NCBI RefSeq assembly: GCF_003073045.1
Contig: NC_037602.1
Span: forward strand, 14,759,731 to 14,823,730
Origin: Pomacea canaliculata
Taxonomy: Eukaryota > Mollusca > Gastropoda > Architaenioglossa > Ampullariidae
Length of the DNA stretch: 64,000 bases
Reading direction: 5' to 3'
The notes below the pieces were generated by a model that worked only from the letters and a program-made list of their open reading frames with translations, was not told where the DNA came from and ran no database searches. A program made the position numbers and the translations under genes. Positions 1 through 14,406 of the stretch are shown piece by piece; the stretch's first letter is position 1; each line of letters opens with the position of its first letter.

Positions 1-669
1 TGACTTCTTCCACTACTGCTTGTTCACTCGATTGCACTGTTATACAGTACACAGTGGTACGCGCCGGGGTGAACAATTTCCACATTGAACAATACAGCCG
101 CTGAACGAATACCACGCTAATGCATCGTAATCCTCTCGACTCCAGTGTTTGGGAGCGCGAGTTAATACACAGACGTTCTCCTTTAAAAACGCCGACTTTC
201 TCTTCCGGTCTTGGCCCTAGAACTTCTGCCTGTCACAGGTAACCCAAGTTCTGTGTACGTAGTCCTTGGAGTTTTCACGACGAGACTTGGCAGTCCCGAT
301 GGTCCGTTGTCGCTGACCCAAGCATCCCGAGTTACTCTGAGTCTGTCTGGTATCGGTCTCAAAGAAAAGTTCCTTGGTGTTGAAAGAAATCTAAAGACAT
401 GTCGATCGTTGACCAAATGCTACGTTCGCACTAACGACGTGCCGAGAAGTGCCTGGGGAGTTTTAGTTTCTTTATTTGAACTTCACATTTCACACACGAC
501 AAACGCCAGCAATGCCGTTGGAAGGACACACAACCAGCATCCTTCATCCTGTCATCAGTTAGCCCACACGAACAGACAGGAATAGAATATCCCATAAGAC
601 CAGTGACTGGTCCTAGCTACGCGTCTCTGGTGACGTACTAGATGTAAACTGACTGTTGACGCAGCCGTC

Positions 670-822
670 ATGACGCCCTCTTCTGCCTCGGACGACGTTC
701 GCATCTCCGTTGGCGACAGCAGCCACCCATGGCTCGCCGCTGTTGTCACATGGCTGCTCTATGACCACTTAAGGCTGTCTGCCCAACATAATGCTTTGGA
801 TCGGTGGTTAAATTTATTGTAA
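670..822 (+). CDS. Possible 50-residue small ORF, unrecognised
   Basis: A short open frame starts at an ATG in fair context and ends in TAA. The protein is acidic and Ser-rich at first, then carries a hydrophobic stretch (PWLAAVVTWLLY, about residues 20-31), with a second short leucine-rich end. It lies in a GC-richer patch than its surroundings. It could be a first exon (a GT follows GATCG near 804), a chance frame or a small membrane protein. No family was recognised, and no partner exon was found. Confidence 0.15.
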   Translation: MTPSSASDDVRISVGDSSHPWLAAVVTWLLYDHLRLSAQHNALDRWLNLL

Positions 823-1134
823 ATTTTTAATTGCCGGAGATTTTTCTGTCTCACTTAAAGTTACAACAATTTACTTAGTGCGACCGCTTAGTTTTCCAAA
901 CCATCGTAGAACGGTTTCGGAGATACCATTGTGGCGTCTTAGCATGGACATATCTCTTGCAGATTTTTTTTTTGCGTTTATTTCTAGAATGAGGTCAAAG
1001 CACAAGTTTTGTATCAAGAAGAACTGATGATGCGAACTCTCGTTTTGACGGAGGTACTAAAGAGGAGGCTTTATGTTCTGATGTGTTTTCCGTTTATAGG
1101 CTCTTAAGTCGTGGGAAGTTCAGGTCGAAGACTT

Positions 1135-2300
1135 TAATAATAATAAAATGTGAAATTTTTAAAGCGCATAATCACACTCCTTAGCGCCTAATAACAATAG
1201 CGAAACATGGATAGCACCAAGGGACAGGAAAACAAACAACATATGAATTATACAAGAATTAACAACAGCACTAATGAAGAATAAAATCAAAGACAGAAAA
1301 CGCAAAGAGGAACCACAGAACAAGAACTGAGAGTAACATGATATAGCAAAAAGAAAGGATGTGAAAAAGGACTAGCTTAGTTCAAGGGTGTTAGGAGTAA
1401 TGTTGCAGTGCACTTTTAAGGATTCAGTAGTGGGTAGGTGGCGGATATGGAAGGGGAGAGAGTTCCATTGTTTCACTGCAGAATAACTTTGCAAACAAAA
1501 AACAAAAAAAAAAAAAGTAACTAAGTAACAGATTTATTACAAGTCTATTGTTGACTTCAAGAATTTTATCGCGGTTCCAGATATTAAAAACTGTTAAATT
1601 GTTCGCCGACAGCCTACTACTTCACGAAAAAGGTCTTGGAAGACAGCCAACAGTCCAGAGATATGATATATTTATTATATACGTTCGTGGTAGGAGGGAT
1701 ACAAGACGTATGCTGTAATCAATGATGTCAGATTGAGATTAAGCAAAGTCAGGAGAGAGATTTCCACGATCGAGAGCCAACAAGTCAATTGTCACTTGTA
1801 GCAGTGCATCTCGGTGCTGTATGATGATCAGTATGCTGACGGTTAAAGAATAGCAAAGAGTAATCATTCAAGTATGCAAAAATGTGGTTAAAGACGACTT
1901 TTCTAAGATCTTGGAGAGGAAAGAGACTCGAAACCGGACGTAATTCTTTAAACAACAACCATTTTCTTAAGGAGCGGTCTTAAGAATCGTGATGGAAGTG
2001 GAAGTGGTATTAATGATGTAGGCAAAAGTGGGTCAATACACTCAACCTACAGGGGGTGGGAACAATACAGCAAGCAAGTAGTTGGCTTGACGTTGAAAAC
2101 GGCTTTTTTTTTTAATGTCTGCTAGTGTCACTGGGTGTAGGGAGCTCTATGTGTAGAGGTAGTACTCGATGTTCAGAAACAGGTACGTTTAGGCTGGCAG
2201 CACAGCCATCTTCTTGAACGAGATCGTGCCAAATCTCAGATAAGGCAGAGAACTTTAGAAAATAGGTCGACACGATGGTCGGTTGGAAGTGAAGAAGACC
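1135..2300 (-). mobile_element. Decayed LINE (CR1/Jockey-like), copy 1
   Basis: Read on the minus strand, the right part (about 1600-2000) still shows stop-riddled pieces of a reverse transcriptase, including a run reading like STE..LLKVT and an ISLLTLL stretch that match conserved parts of CR1/Jockey-type enzymes. The left part (1135-1490) is the 3' untranslated tail, ending in an ATT-rich microsatellite. The same tail recurs at 25.4, 28.7 and 44.7 kb. There is no intact frame, so this is a dead copy. The outer limit near 2300 is approximate. Confidence 0.6.
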
Positions 2301-3779
2301 ATTTCAAGCATTCATGAACTGCATAGAACTGACGAGGAGAATAGCAATGGGAGAACTGGGAACTGAAGTAGTCAGAAGGAGCAGTCATGCCACATTTGGT
2401 TAGGATTCAACAAAAGGTGTTGATTGGCTTAGCGCTCACACCACCTTTCTAGTCAACACTACTGTATTTATAGCATTGCACAAATACATCACTTTACATT
2501 GATCAACATTAGTAAAGTCTATCTGCTGGTTAACAGATCATTCAAATTATGCCAGCTTTCATTAAATCATACTGAATCGGTCACAGCTTAAAAAAAAATG
2601 AATGTATTTACTAGTGAAAGAGGAAGTTAAGATATTGTACTTGATCGCATTTTGTGTGTGTGTTAGTGATGTATAGGTTATGTACTGTAAGGTAAAGTAT
2701 GTTGCAGGTTAGTAAAAGGGACGTTTTAAGCTGCCTATGTTCCGTTATTCCTTACACCTACATGTGAGGTAGAATCGATCCAGAAAGCAACACTAAACGA
2801 GACAAATATTTGGTATTTAAACGTGGTCAGTTAGATGTAAGGGCTGGGTATAGCTTGCACCGGATGGCTCCCCTCCTATGAGAGGGAGGGGGTAAAGTCA
2901 TGCCTGCATTATGGTTGGCATTAAAGATGTTGCCATGGAATCCATCGATGGTGCACGTCTTCCACAGTTTTTGGCGGGGACAAACAGAACGGATTCGAGG
3001 AGAGGGGGAATAGCTGCTATGGATGCAGGAAAGGGGCAGAGTACACCCATCTACCGCATTGGGTATGCGGGCGATGATTGCAAAGGGGTCTGTGCTCTCA
3101 GCACACCTCCAATGCAGGCATTGGAAAGTATGGCAGATACTGGGAGAGAGTTGGCTAGCTTCCACAGAGGACGGTTCGTGGGGGGAGGGGATGGGGGATT
3201 GAGGGTTCCTGTCGAGTTCTACCACTTGTAGCATAGTCTCAAGCCACATAGGCATGCATGCCCACTGGTCTTCACCCCCATCTCTCTCATCCACGTCTGA
3301 GTTTCTGATCCCCTCTCCAAGCCCGCTATTGATTGCTGACGGTCGCCATAGCGACCAGTCCCCAATTTGAAAAGCCGCGATAAGGGTTATTCTCTCGAAT
3401 CATTTACATGACAACGGCTAGGCATGTGTTTCACCCATGGCTGAGCTTAGATCTCAGACGGCCTAGCTCAGACACTAGTTTGTCACAGATCCCTACCCAT
3501 CGTTAAGTAAATATGGCTATAAGTAACCCAACCACCCCAAAATGGATACGATATACACATGGTAGTGAACTTTAAAAAAGCCCGCTGACATCTCATTGAT
3601 AAAAACAGATAGCGGGAGTAGGCATACACACCAGGAAACAGTCAATAAGGATTCATACCAAGAGTTTAAAAAAAAAAGAGAGAAACAGCCATTGAGGCAG
3701 AGCTTGACATGCCAGTCAAGCTGGCTGCCTGTCTTGGTCGCTAATCAACAGAGGCCTCTGCGGGAAAGGTTCAAAGAAA
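2301..3779. other. Non-coding stretch, no gene recognised
   Basis: At 2827-3294 both strands stay open for over 100 codons in GC-richer DNA, but no domain, splice pattern or repeat could be recognised. A 7-bp-arm palindrome (CCAATGC, AG, GCATTGG) lies near 3111. The rest is AT-rich and featureless to the eye. Confidence 0.4.
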
Positions 3780-4564
3780 GAGGTGAAGTCAGGGCAGGGG
3801 AGTATTGGTGGGCGGGGGTAGGGGAAGAGAGTGTATGTGTGCGCGCGCTTTGGCTGTTGGCGGCTTGCCAAGTAGCTGTCTGTCGTGGGCGCGTATGTGA
3901 TTTGCCCCTGAGGGGAAGTTATTGTAATGCGAGGCATAGGCATAGCTGCGTAGTCAGCCGGCTATGCGTGGGGCTAGCCGCACGGGATTGGTTGTTTTTA
4001 ATTGCCAAGACTACGCCCTCCCTCACTGCATCCCCCTCCCTGTCATAAAACTCGCACGCTACACACGCATACGCAAACTTGCCGTTCGGAGGCTTCCTGC
4101 CTGTTCTCACAGACACTTCTTACAAAGTACCGCCCCCCACCCTTCTCTCCCCCTTTCTTGCCCTACTCTACCTTCCCCAGCTGCTCCTTCTGTGCCTCTC
4201 CTCTTGTACCTCTCCTCTTTCTTGGGTCAAGGCGCAGCCATGTTGCGAAGACGGGGGTTTGGCCTTGCCTTGGCAAGCTGTGTTTTTCAGTAGGCTTCCT
4301 CCACAGCGGGATCTATCAGCAACCAGGACAAGGCGGCACTTGAACCTTCTCATGCCTAGTCGGTGATGATACGCCATCCACCTACCCATCCGCCCTCCCC
4401 GACGAGAAGGTTCTTAATGGTTTAGTAGTCGGGGCTTTTTTTTTTTTTGAGCGTGTGAATAGAATCACTTGGCAAGTGAGGTCGTCACTTGTTGGGAGGG
4501 GCCAGCCAGCCACCCACCTTGATCCACAGCGTGGTTTTCATGCCTGAACACACGCTGACGAGAG
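3780..4564 (+). promoter_or_regulatory. GC-rich promoter-like region of the three-module gene
   Basis: The stretch is much richer in G, C and CpG than the flanking DNA. It holds GC-box-like GGGCGGGGG near 3810, alternating GCGCGCGC near 3841, pyrimidine-rich runs at 4130-4220 and a short poly-T near 4437. It ends at the proposed first coding exon at 4565. Calling it a promoter is inference from base composition and position; no TATA box was seen. Confidence 0.35.
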
Positions 4565-4579
4565 ATGACCGTGGCGGAG
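4565..4579 (+). CDS. Proposed first coding exon of the three-module gene (MTVAE)
   Basis: An ATG at 4565 follows an in-frame TGA at 4556 and codes for MTVAE up to a strong donor, GAG|GTAAGC. The donor is phase 0, and the main exon at 14407 starts after CCCTAG in phase 0 with NGVDAMPVRVK, so the join MTVAE-NGVDAM keeps the frame. The resulting intron is about 9.8 kb. It is a prediction: phase, an upstream stop and a promoter-like setting agree, but no transcript was seen. Without it, translation would begin at the ATG at 14422. Confidence 0.45.
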
Positions 4580-7500
4580 GTAAGCTGAACCGTTATGGAA
4601 GCATGCCAAAAAAATAATTAAAAAAAAGTAGGCCTTCACCGCGACACCGACTTGGCTCTACCGGTGTCACGGTGTGGAAGGAAGTGGCACGCGGGTATTC
4701 TGATAGGGTGCACAAGACGGGAAGGGAATAGGTGGAGCCCTATTGCGGAAGTACCCGGAACTACCACAAGCTTGCTTTGAATGTCTTATATGGTATATGA
4801 CTGTAGTTTTTGTAATGAACTTTTGTATGTACAGTACTTAACTATACCTCCCCTTGGAGAAGCACTTGAATAGGTCATATATCTGTCAGGGTTGTTGTCA
4901 GCTATTGTTATTACTGAGTACAAGGTCAGATGCCAAGGTTCAGGTAGCAAATGCCAAATTGTGGCATAGCACTAAGCCTTCATTAATAAGGAAAAAGCCC
5001 TCAACTGTGATGTTGATTCTACATGCATAAAACCCATCTGCATAAAAACATTTTGCACATTAGACATTGGATTTTTCATGTATATTAAAGTGAACTACAT
5101 GTGTATTTGTGTGCATATAGCTTATATTATGCTATCATATGGAAAATAGGTGTTTTGGAAAAGAACAGCAGAATTGTGGATCAGGCAAGCTACTGTCCAA
5201 AGGGTTCTATGTCTTTTTTTGGAAGGTGTGTTTTCATATGCGGGGTTAATAAAAAGATGCTGTTTCCATTATCTTTGATAACAGCATAACTCTATGAAAA
5301 AAATTACAGAGTACAAGGCTTCCACTGTTCTAGTTCTCTTCTAATCAAATTGTCCATGGAAAAAGATAAAAACTGCAATGGTGGTGCTGAACAGATGTTA
5401 ATTCTGGATATTCCTAATTTGTAGTGTTTAACAGATATTCATCCTGGGTATGCCTAATTCATACTGTTGGACAGATATTCACCGTATGCCCAATTCATGT
5501 TGTTGGCTATGGCCCTAATGACATGCTTCTGATGATAACGTGTCTGGGGATAGTTGAATTCATTCCTACTTTTCTGAAATAAGAACAATTTAGCATGTTT
5601 TTATTGTGTATTCAGTGGGATGTATATTACCCTATCAGAAACTTAAAGTTTTACATTGGACTTTTGTAGGATCTCTATGAAAATATAAGTGCATTTTTTA
5701 GGGTTTCTGCAAAATCGTTTTTTTGTGTCTGAAAAATAAATCCATCACACTATACATTCTTTCTTGAGTAGGTTACACTTTAGCTGATGAAGATTGACCT
5801 CCAGATACTAGACATGCTGATTTAAGGATGCCCTCTTTGATCTTTCCCTTCTATCATTCTAACCTTATAAAGGATTACAGCTGTGGGCTTGCTGTTACAA
5901 GTACAACGTGGGTATTTTTTGTTTTTGTTTTTTTGCCTCATCGTTGTTTTCACTGTGACTTTTTCACTCAGATTTTCTGCTAAACAGATCCAGTTTCTTT
6001 GATAACTACTCTAGGAATGATTCTCATTTAGTGATTTATTTACTGTCATTGACATAGTAGTGAGCCTGAAGGTACACCTGTAACAGGGTTTATGCCCTAC
6101 TGTGTACAAGTGCATGTGAAACTACTAATGATCTGATAGTGATGAACTGAGAAGTGATAAGCTGCCTTGATGATAGGAAACAAGGTTTACAGGCTTTAGT
6201 TGCACAGATAGAAAGTATGACTAGCATATAGTCACTACTTGACATCTGCAGCATAATCTTTGTCATTATGGTGTCTGACAATTTACCAATATTGTGGCAA
6301 AGTGTACTTGCACAATTGTTCCCATTTTGTTTACACAACCACGATTTGGAAGTTGTAGACAAACAGTAAACATGGAAAGGCCTATTAACTCACAGCAGGT
6401 AAGAATTGAGAGCATCTTGCCCAGGTTCTCACTTGAATTTACTTAGAAGAATTGATTTATTTCCACAACATAATTGTAGTCTTAGCAGACTTGATTTTCC
6501 ATGGCAGGTGTGTGGTAGCTGTGCACACATATAATCAGTGTTGTGAACAAAGAATGGTAATTATGTTTCATGGAAGCTTCTTTGTATATAAAAGTGGAAA
6601 ATGCATAAAAAATTGTATGAATGGTTATGTGTCTGCATGTATGTGCACACAGATGCACACAATCCTGCTTGAGCAGTGGTGTATGTAGACCTTCAACCAG
6701 CAAGAACACACACACAATAAACATTGTAACAATACAAATTGTTCTAGCATGGAGTGAAAAAAATTAGTTTGTTGGTCTCTTCCTATCCAATATTCGATGT
6801 ATGTTTGGGTCCTGTCTCATTAGATAACTGCAGGGGCAGATCTATATCATTTTTATAGATGTTTATCAGCTAAAATAGCTAAACATAGTATTTGTGGTTA
6901 TTAGTTCCAACAGCAACAACTGCAGCAAAGGTATATTGATGCCAATGAAGAGAGCCTGCTGCAGTATTTCGTTTTGGGTTTATGGCTAAACCTGTGGCCG
7001 AGAGTACTTCATGTCCAGCTGTGAAGTAGATTTGACAAGGGAACAAAAAGATTAGCTATGTGCCAGATGGCAAGAGTGTGCTAACAGGATAGTCTACTGA
7101 CAGGGTGAATTAGATTACAGGTCTGATAATGTCATGTCAGCTGTGCTATCTAGACCCTTCAGGAAAAAGATAAAGCTTATCACTATCAATGCTAGTTTTG
7201 CTATGATAATGCTGATAAGATTAGTTGACATTAAGGTCATAACCTTCATTGTTTTGTATAGAGCAGAGTGTTACCAAAGATATATCTGTTTTTTGCACCC
7301 AAGTGAGATGTATTAAGAACAGGGCTATGCTATTCTGAGAGTCTGCATGCATTTGTGTTCATAAATGATGGTGTGTGTGAGGAGAATGGGTGCATGTGGA
7401 ATGATATGTCTGAAAGCATATGGACAAGCATGTATGAATGTTTGCAGTCACTGAAGAAGCATGTGAACATAAATCAACAAGAAAGCAGTAAGCATTAAAT

Positions 7501-10500
7501 GTGTATATGTGTGATTACTACTGAACAACTGAGCATTAAGGAAGAAATGAAACTACATGTTATTTTTTATTTTATTTTATTTTTAGCCTGACCATAAATC
7601 ATGAAGGGCTTAGCTGGTTATCTACCATCCTTACAGCAGAGTGTACAATGTCCTTTCTGTGAGATTTTTGCCTGATATATCAACTTGTAAATTGAAATAA
7701 TGTTTATAACTATCAGGAAATGAGCTTCTAAAAATGTATCTCAAAGACTATTAACTGTTGAAGACTATACCTTGCAGCACTATTATTTGGTTTTCTCAAT
7801 ATGCAGCAGACAGTTGTATAGACCAGATAAAAAGCTACATATTGTAAAAAAGTTAAAGAAGGGTGTTTGTATTGGTGACTAAGAGGTTCACTGAATGTTT
7901 TGCCAGCTACCCAGTAGCATGCAGAGTGCAGTTCCAAATAAACTTTTGTCAGAAATGGGCCCTATTTTCTGCTCTGTGTGTGTGCATCTACACACTGTGT
8001 GTGAGAGAGTGAGCAGGTGGGGGCATTGGGTTGACAGGTCACTGCCATCTGTAAGTTTATTATGGATGTTTGTGGAATTACCAGTTTCTTCCGTAATAGA
8101 AAATGTTAAAGTACGAAATAGCAGGCAATAGTATGAAGTTGTGGGTATTAGGTTTATGACAAATACCTCCATTTTCAATGCTTAGTGTTTCTTTCAGAGT
8201 TGCCTCATCCATAGGTCATTCACCCTTAAAAAACAGGTTTTGAGATCAGTGTGGGTTGGTATGTGGGGGTGGGGGAAGACCTCATGGCAGCTGTTAGCTA
8301 TTTGATTGACTTGTCCTTAGATTTACAATGTCATTGGGGCTAACATTGCCGGCTGTTAACTATTTTTTTCAGGATGGGAACTTTGCCAGGTGGTCTACTT
8401 ATTTAACAAGAAAAATGGTATATTTCAGTGCTAACCTTTACATAAGAAGGGTTTCCCATAAAAGACCCCTAGCACCTTTTGAATGCTTAGTTTTATTTGG
8501 GGATCTTCATCCCAAGTAAAACATAGGCATGGAGAGAACCAGGGGTAATAAAGGTGAGGTTGCAGAGAATCCAAGAGGAATCTCATCTGCTGCATGAAAG
8601 AAAATAAGAACATTCATAAGTAGTAAATTTTGTTGCATCTTTTCAAGTGCAATAAACTGGTCTACTTATGTGGATTAGTACTGTGACATTACCCTTAAAA
8701 AGCTAAACCTCGCCCATAGTTGGATAGAAGAGATTGTTTCTGGAACTGTGAAGATGGCTGCCTTATTAGCACAACCGTCATCATCTCTTGGTCACCTTTG
8801 TGAAGCCTATGCAAGAGGCAATACCTTCCCTTCCTACCAGCTTCTTCTCTGCCTTTCCAGTTTCTTTCTCTCTGCCTCAGTTTTTATATCCAATTTTTTT
8901 TTTTTTTTTTTTTTTTGAATTTCAGTTTGTTTCTGTAGTGGCAACTGCTACTCTGGGTGCTTCACTAGGGTCCCCAGCAAGGACCCAACAAGTAATGTTG
9001 GTAGCTGTTCTGCATATCTTTTACACAGGAGCCTTGAATAGAAGATCAGTTTGCTAAACACCTAAATATGCTGAATTTGCAGATTAAATGACATTGTTGT
9101 GCTCTTGTCATTTCCTTTTATTTGTTAAGTGTTGGGAAATCATCAGTTCCACCAATATAAAATGGCTTATTTTAAAGTCTGTTTTTTTCTATGTGTAGCA
9201 TCAGTTGCTCGACCATTAATGCTATCAGACTTTGTTGTATGTTATATTAATTCTTCTTAACCTTCCACCCTTCAACCACTGCCTTCAACAATTTAAAAGA
9301 AACAAAACAGTGAAAAGCAGGGTATGAAAGGGTGTTATGTGGACTTTGCTTGCAATAATGAAATTTACTTTCACTGGTGCCATGGTATCATGAGTAGTGT
9401 AATGCATATTAAATTGCAAATACTGAAATTCAGACTTAAGAAAAATCTGAATCTTTATTGCTGTTAAAGTATCAAGAACAAATGTTTCTACATCATGAAG
9501 GGTGATCAGATTTCATTTGTAATGCTATCCCTGGTGATAAATCTGGATTTGTTGATTGTGTAAAATGCTGAGACTAAAAAAATATGCATGGGCAGTATTT
9601 TAACAGGAAACAAATGAGATATTTATGAGAAATGTTTTGAAATTTTTTAATGTACCTGTGACTAATGAGAATTCTTTCCATGTATCACAGGGGGAAATAT
9701 ATATCAGGTGCAACATATAAAAGAGCATGAATTTGGGAAGCTTTATTTGACATTGCTCTATAGACACCTGACAGCCTGTATGTAAGAGTTTTGCACTATA
9801 ATGCAACAAAATGGACAAGCATGACTCGCTAAATGTTAGGCGTGGCAAGTTACTTTAGAAGTAGAGTGTAACCCAATACAGTTAGAGCTCCATTTAACAT
9901 TCTCACAATCTGTCACAGAAGGAGGCTTTGTATTATGATAAATCCGACGTGCTACTCAGCTGGAGAAAATGTTTTACTGTTTTGAAAAGAACCGAAGCCA
10001 TGTGACCCAGTGTATATATAGAAAATACAAAAAAAGTCATCATGAAGGGTTTTTTGAAGGGTTTTCTAAAATGTTTGTTTGGTATCAACGGCATTTCACC
10101 ATTTAACCACCACGGTAATCAATTTCCTGTCTGAAGAAGCTAAAAGGCACACATTCATTTGAAATATGTTATTAAGAGATGACCATGCTTACACACAAAT
10201 GCTACGTTCTTGCTTGGAGATTGTTATGTCTCATTCTTAGTCTTTGCTCTTTGGTACTTCAAAAATCTAACCACTAACATATTTTTATCTCCAAATATTA
10301 TTAATTGAAACCAAAAACTGATGTTTAAGAAAGCTAATAATTGGAACTGGGAATGCATCTTTGTAAAGCTTTTAGGATGAGATGGACAGAGGCTCACAAG
10401 TAGGGGAGACCCAGAGTGCTTTGGGTGATGTAGTGAATTTGACGGTTAAAACTAATTAAATGTCTATCTGCATTTTATGTTATTTTTTGGCAGTGACTTT

Positions 10501-13500
10501 TGGTCTTTAAATGTGATGGTTTTTGCAGTCATTTGAAAGGTGATGGGTTTTTAAGGCAAACATTTACTAGCAGTTAAAGACAGCTGAATCACTTTCCCAT
10601 GCTGACACATCAGTTTTCTACATGTCATAACTGTCAGGAAAAGCTTTCAGTTTTTAACCAGTTTTTGTATTTAGCTGCTAGACTTTGTTGTGGGATTGGG
10701 TGGTTGGGGGGGGGGGAGAGGAAGCTACCACTTCTTTCATATCCATTTAGTATGTTTTGCATTAAGAGAAAGGTGAGAAATGTAATGTTCTTCATAGACC
10801 CTTAATATGGTCTTTTTCTTATAAAGGTTTCATTTGTGCTGTTGTGTTCCCAATCTAATATAGAATTGTGGGAAGATTGGAAGAACTAGCTTCCTGATAT
10901 TTCTTCTCGTAGTCATAAAATCTATCATTTAGTTCACAATTGTGTCATTATAGTCTTGCTTCTCTAAGGCATAAAACCTGTGACAAAAAAAGGCTTTTTA
11001 ACGTGTGGCTTTTAGAGACTGTGTGACATCCTTCATGTTAGAGGGTAAGATGCATGACATTAACGATAGTCCTGAAGGAAGAGCAGCATTTTGGCTGTTT
11101 AGATTATAGCTTCTTCCAATTTATGTCCCCATGTAGATAGAATGATGAATGCAAGGGCTTTTGATTAATTATCAGCTATGGAAAGTGATGTGCACTTTTT
11201 GTGCCCCTGCACCACTGAGTCGAAATGTAACTTAAAAATATGTACTTTCAAGAATTTGTGAAATAATCTTCCTTTTGACCTTCATAGTTAGCACCTTTTA
11301 TTTTTCTCACATCTTGCATTTGGTTTTATTTTTGAATAGTGATTATTGAAACTTCAAGCCTGAAAGTTTTGAAACGCAGACAGAACAAAACAGCATTGTT
11401 TGTTTTCTATCGATTGATTCAGCAGACGTGCATGTGTACCCTTTTAATGACTTGAAGTCCAGACCAAAGCTTACAATCTTACAATATCATCTATGTCTAT
11501 TATTCTAGTAACATGGTTCCATTCTGTCTCAGCCAATCAGGGTTAATGCTTTTCTTTATTGAACAGAAAATTGCTTCCTAATGATTACTGAAAAAGTCAA
11601 GTTCGTTTTCTGTGAAACAGACACGCCCAATAAATCGTTTGTCATGAGCGCTAATTTTAACTTTCCATTATTTATTTTGACATTATAAATAAAATTATTG
11701 AATAAGCAGAAGATGACAAGTTTTGTAACCGAAAAAATCTAGAACAGTAAACTTTTTACAGTGCATTTCCACTAAGCTGTTGTGAAAGAAAAATTTAAAC
11801 ACACAAAAATATATTAATTTAGAATCAAATTAAACAGAACAACACACTTGGCCTAAAGAATATAAAAATATACAGACTAAACATCAAAAGGGAAAAAAGT
11901 CCATCATTAAGGTGAGATGGAGAAAGGTTGGATGCTTTATCATTTCTAAGATTATTATTTTTTTTTTTGAATGAACATCTAATGTCCAGACAGTTGAGAG
12001 CTGAGCGCAATATTGCCACTGAAGAAGCATTAATGATGACAGTAGTCCAGAAGTATTCACAGAGCAAGATGTACTGTGGCATAAAGCTTCATCCTTAAAA
12101 CACAGATCTGAAATCTAATCAGTGGAAGATGTAGGGAGGAAGCACATGGTTGGTGGAAAGACTGCATGGTCTGTACTTTGATAAAGATATTTTGCGGTGG
12201 AGATAATGAATCTTGCAAAGCGAAAAACTGCAGATGGCCAGACAAAAAACAGTACGCAGATACCTCTAGTGGATAAAGATGTGTAAAGGTAGAAAATGTA
12301 ATTTTGTGTCAGTAAACGTTTTTCGATTTTTGTTGGATATAAAAAAATGACTTTTAGTAATTAGTGGTGCCAGTTGGGCTTTTGTTCAGACTAAAAACCA
12401 AGTAATAATTTCAGAAACCAGTGTGCATGCTGTATATGCATTTTCTTAGGCTGTTCAGTCTACAACGAGAAGGCATGAAAAATGTAATAGGGCTTGGTTT
12501 GGAACTTGAATTAAAAAATATATATATAGTACAGATGGAGATAATTTAAATAAAATATCCTGAGCTTTTTCCCTGCCTGGCTGGAAGACAGGGAGGGTTA
12601 ATTTTCATGTTAAAAACCTGTTTTGAGTTAAGTGTTTGTTTATGTCTTGTAAGTCTGCGCTCTGTAGATGAAAAGGCATGGCGAATGGCAAGTCACTTTT
12701 GTGTCAAAAATGCACAATGCACAAGCAGAATGCACAAAATGAAAAGAGTGATGCAACTCAAGTTTGCACAGTGCAATTGTTCTCTGCAATTTTTGTGATT
12801 TCTTTTGTGTGTGTGTGAAACAAATCTAGAAAGTAGCAGAATAAAAAGATGTGTTGTAAAGATAAAGGAACATTTGAGGGAAGCAGAAGCATGAGACTTG
12901 GAAGAGGAAGATTTTATCAAACAAGCTTTCTTACTTTATTGACATATTGATCAGACGAGCAATATTTTGTTTGGTGTGTTAAACATATTGACACAATCGT
13001 GTCATTGTTCATGATTACATTGTCTTCACCGTCCCCATATCAACCTTAGTGGCAGCTGGCTAAGCTGCAATCATTCAATGATTTTGCTTTATACAGAAAA
13101 GACTAAAAACATATTTTATGTTATGAAGTGTGCATAGGAGTGAGAAGGAAGAGGGACAGTAATCCATTTCTCATATCTTCCTAACAGCTTGTGTGTTTAG
13201 AAAAGTTGTCTTTGTACAGGCACAGATGTGACTAAAAAGCTGCTGCCACACTAACTTTGATTAAGGGTAAGCAACTCTGTGTAGGCAATTAAATGTGCAC
13301 AGTTGCAGGTGATAGTCTAGAAAAATGCATGTACATACGGATGCTTTGGCATTAGTAAATTGACATTCTGTTGGATCTGTCAAACTGTTTTGGAAAATTG
13401 AAAAGCATTCAACAGTGTGTGCACTTTAGTAAGATGGTTGTCTGTTAGAAAAAGGTAAAATTAATGGAGAGCCTTTAATTTTGTTAATCGTGAATCTTTT

Positions 13501-14406
13501 GCTAATCAAAAGATGGCATGTTTGGATTTAATTCTTGTGTACTGCTGTGTGTTTGTGTTTACAAACTTGTGCTTATGTTTGTATGTGTCCTTTCTGTAAG
13601 AGGGTTGAGGCTTAATGAGAGTTGCACTTTATGAGATTGCTTTATCATCATCAAAGAGCCTGTTGAATTCTCTTCTCTGAGTCTGACATTGAATCAGGAA
13701 TCCTTTATTTTCACCATGCTGTCTGGAACTCATTGTCCTAAAATAAACTTCTAATCTTTAATCTTTACAAAGAGCAGAAACTTTCATACAGTCCTCTGTG
13801 TGTGTGTTAATACATGCAACAAATTATACAACTAGCACTCGAGTGTTTGGGTAATTTTTTTTATTTTACTTTAATGGCAAGCAAAAGCTGCATATAATCA
13901 ACCAATGAGGTTAAATATTCTTTGGGCATAATTTGTGTTAGAAATAGAGGATTATGGTTGCATGCCTTGATCTACAGCTGTTACTCTTTTCAGTAGAGTT
14001 GAGGCACCTTTTAGTGTAGTGTCAACACTACAGTGAGAGCTAAGAGGTCCTGGGTTCATATCACCTTTATCATCTTGAGACATGCTATTTTCTTGGCATT
14101 CACCAGTTTCCTCCTCCTGCTTTATATTGTGAAATTTCCTCTAGGTGGAAGCATTTTCCTGCCAGACCAACCAACCAACCATTTTCACTTGATACTAAGT
14201 AGCTTATTTTTCAAATTGTGTAGAGGGACTGAAATTTGTTATGCCATGAAATCACAAAAGGTCTCTGTCTCACACACACAAGTACTTTTGTTTACATGCA
14301 CACATAAAAAGTTTGGTGAAGTAAATGATATGTTACCATTTAGCACTAAACTTGGTGTTTTTTAATGTTATGTCTGACCACAGTTTTTTGCTGGTTTGTT
14401 CCCTAG
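4580..14406 (+). other. Long intron or non-coding stretch
   Basis: Nearly 10 kb of AT-rich DNA holds many short chance frames but none with family resemblance or flanking splice sites. Poly-T occupies 8894-8916. A weak tRNA-like SINE head, with a degenerate B box GGGTTCATATC, lies near 14020-14065. Nothing else was recognised. Confidence 0.5.

Noticed and set aside
2827..3294. Open frames over 100 codons on both strands
   Set aside because: No recognisable domain or splice context; open frames on both strands are expected in this GC-richer patch where stops are rarer.
3596..4389. Cluster of overlapping short frames
   Set aside because: Low-complexity Pro/Leu/Ser or Arg-rich translations in a GC-rich promoter-like region; no family likeness.
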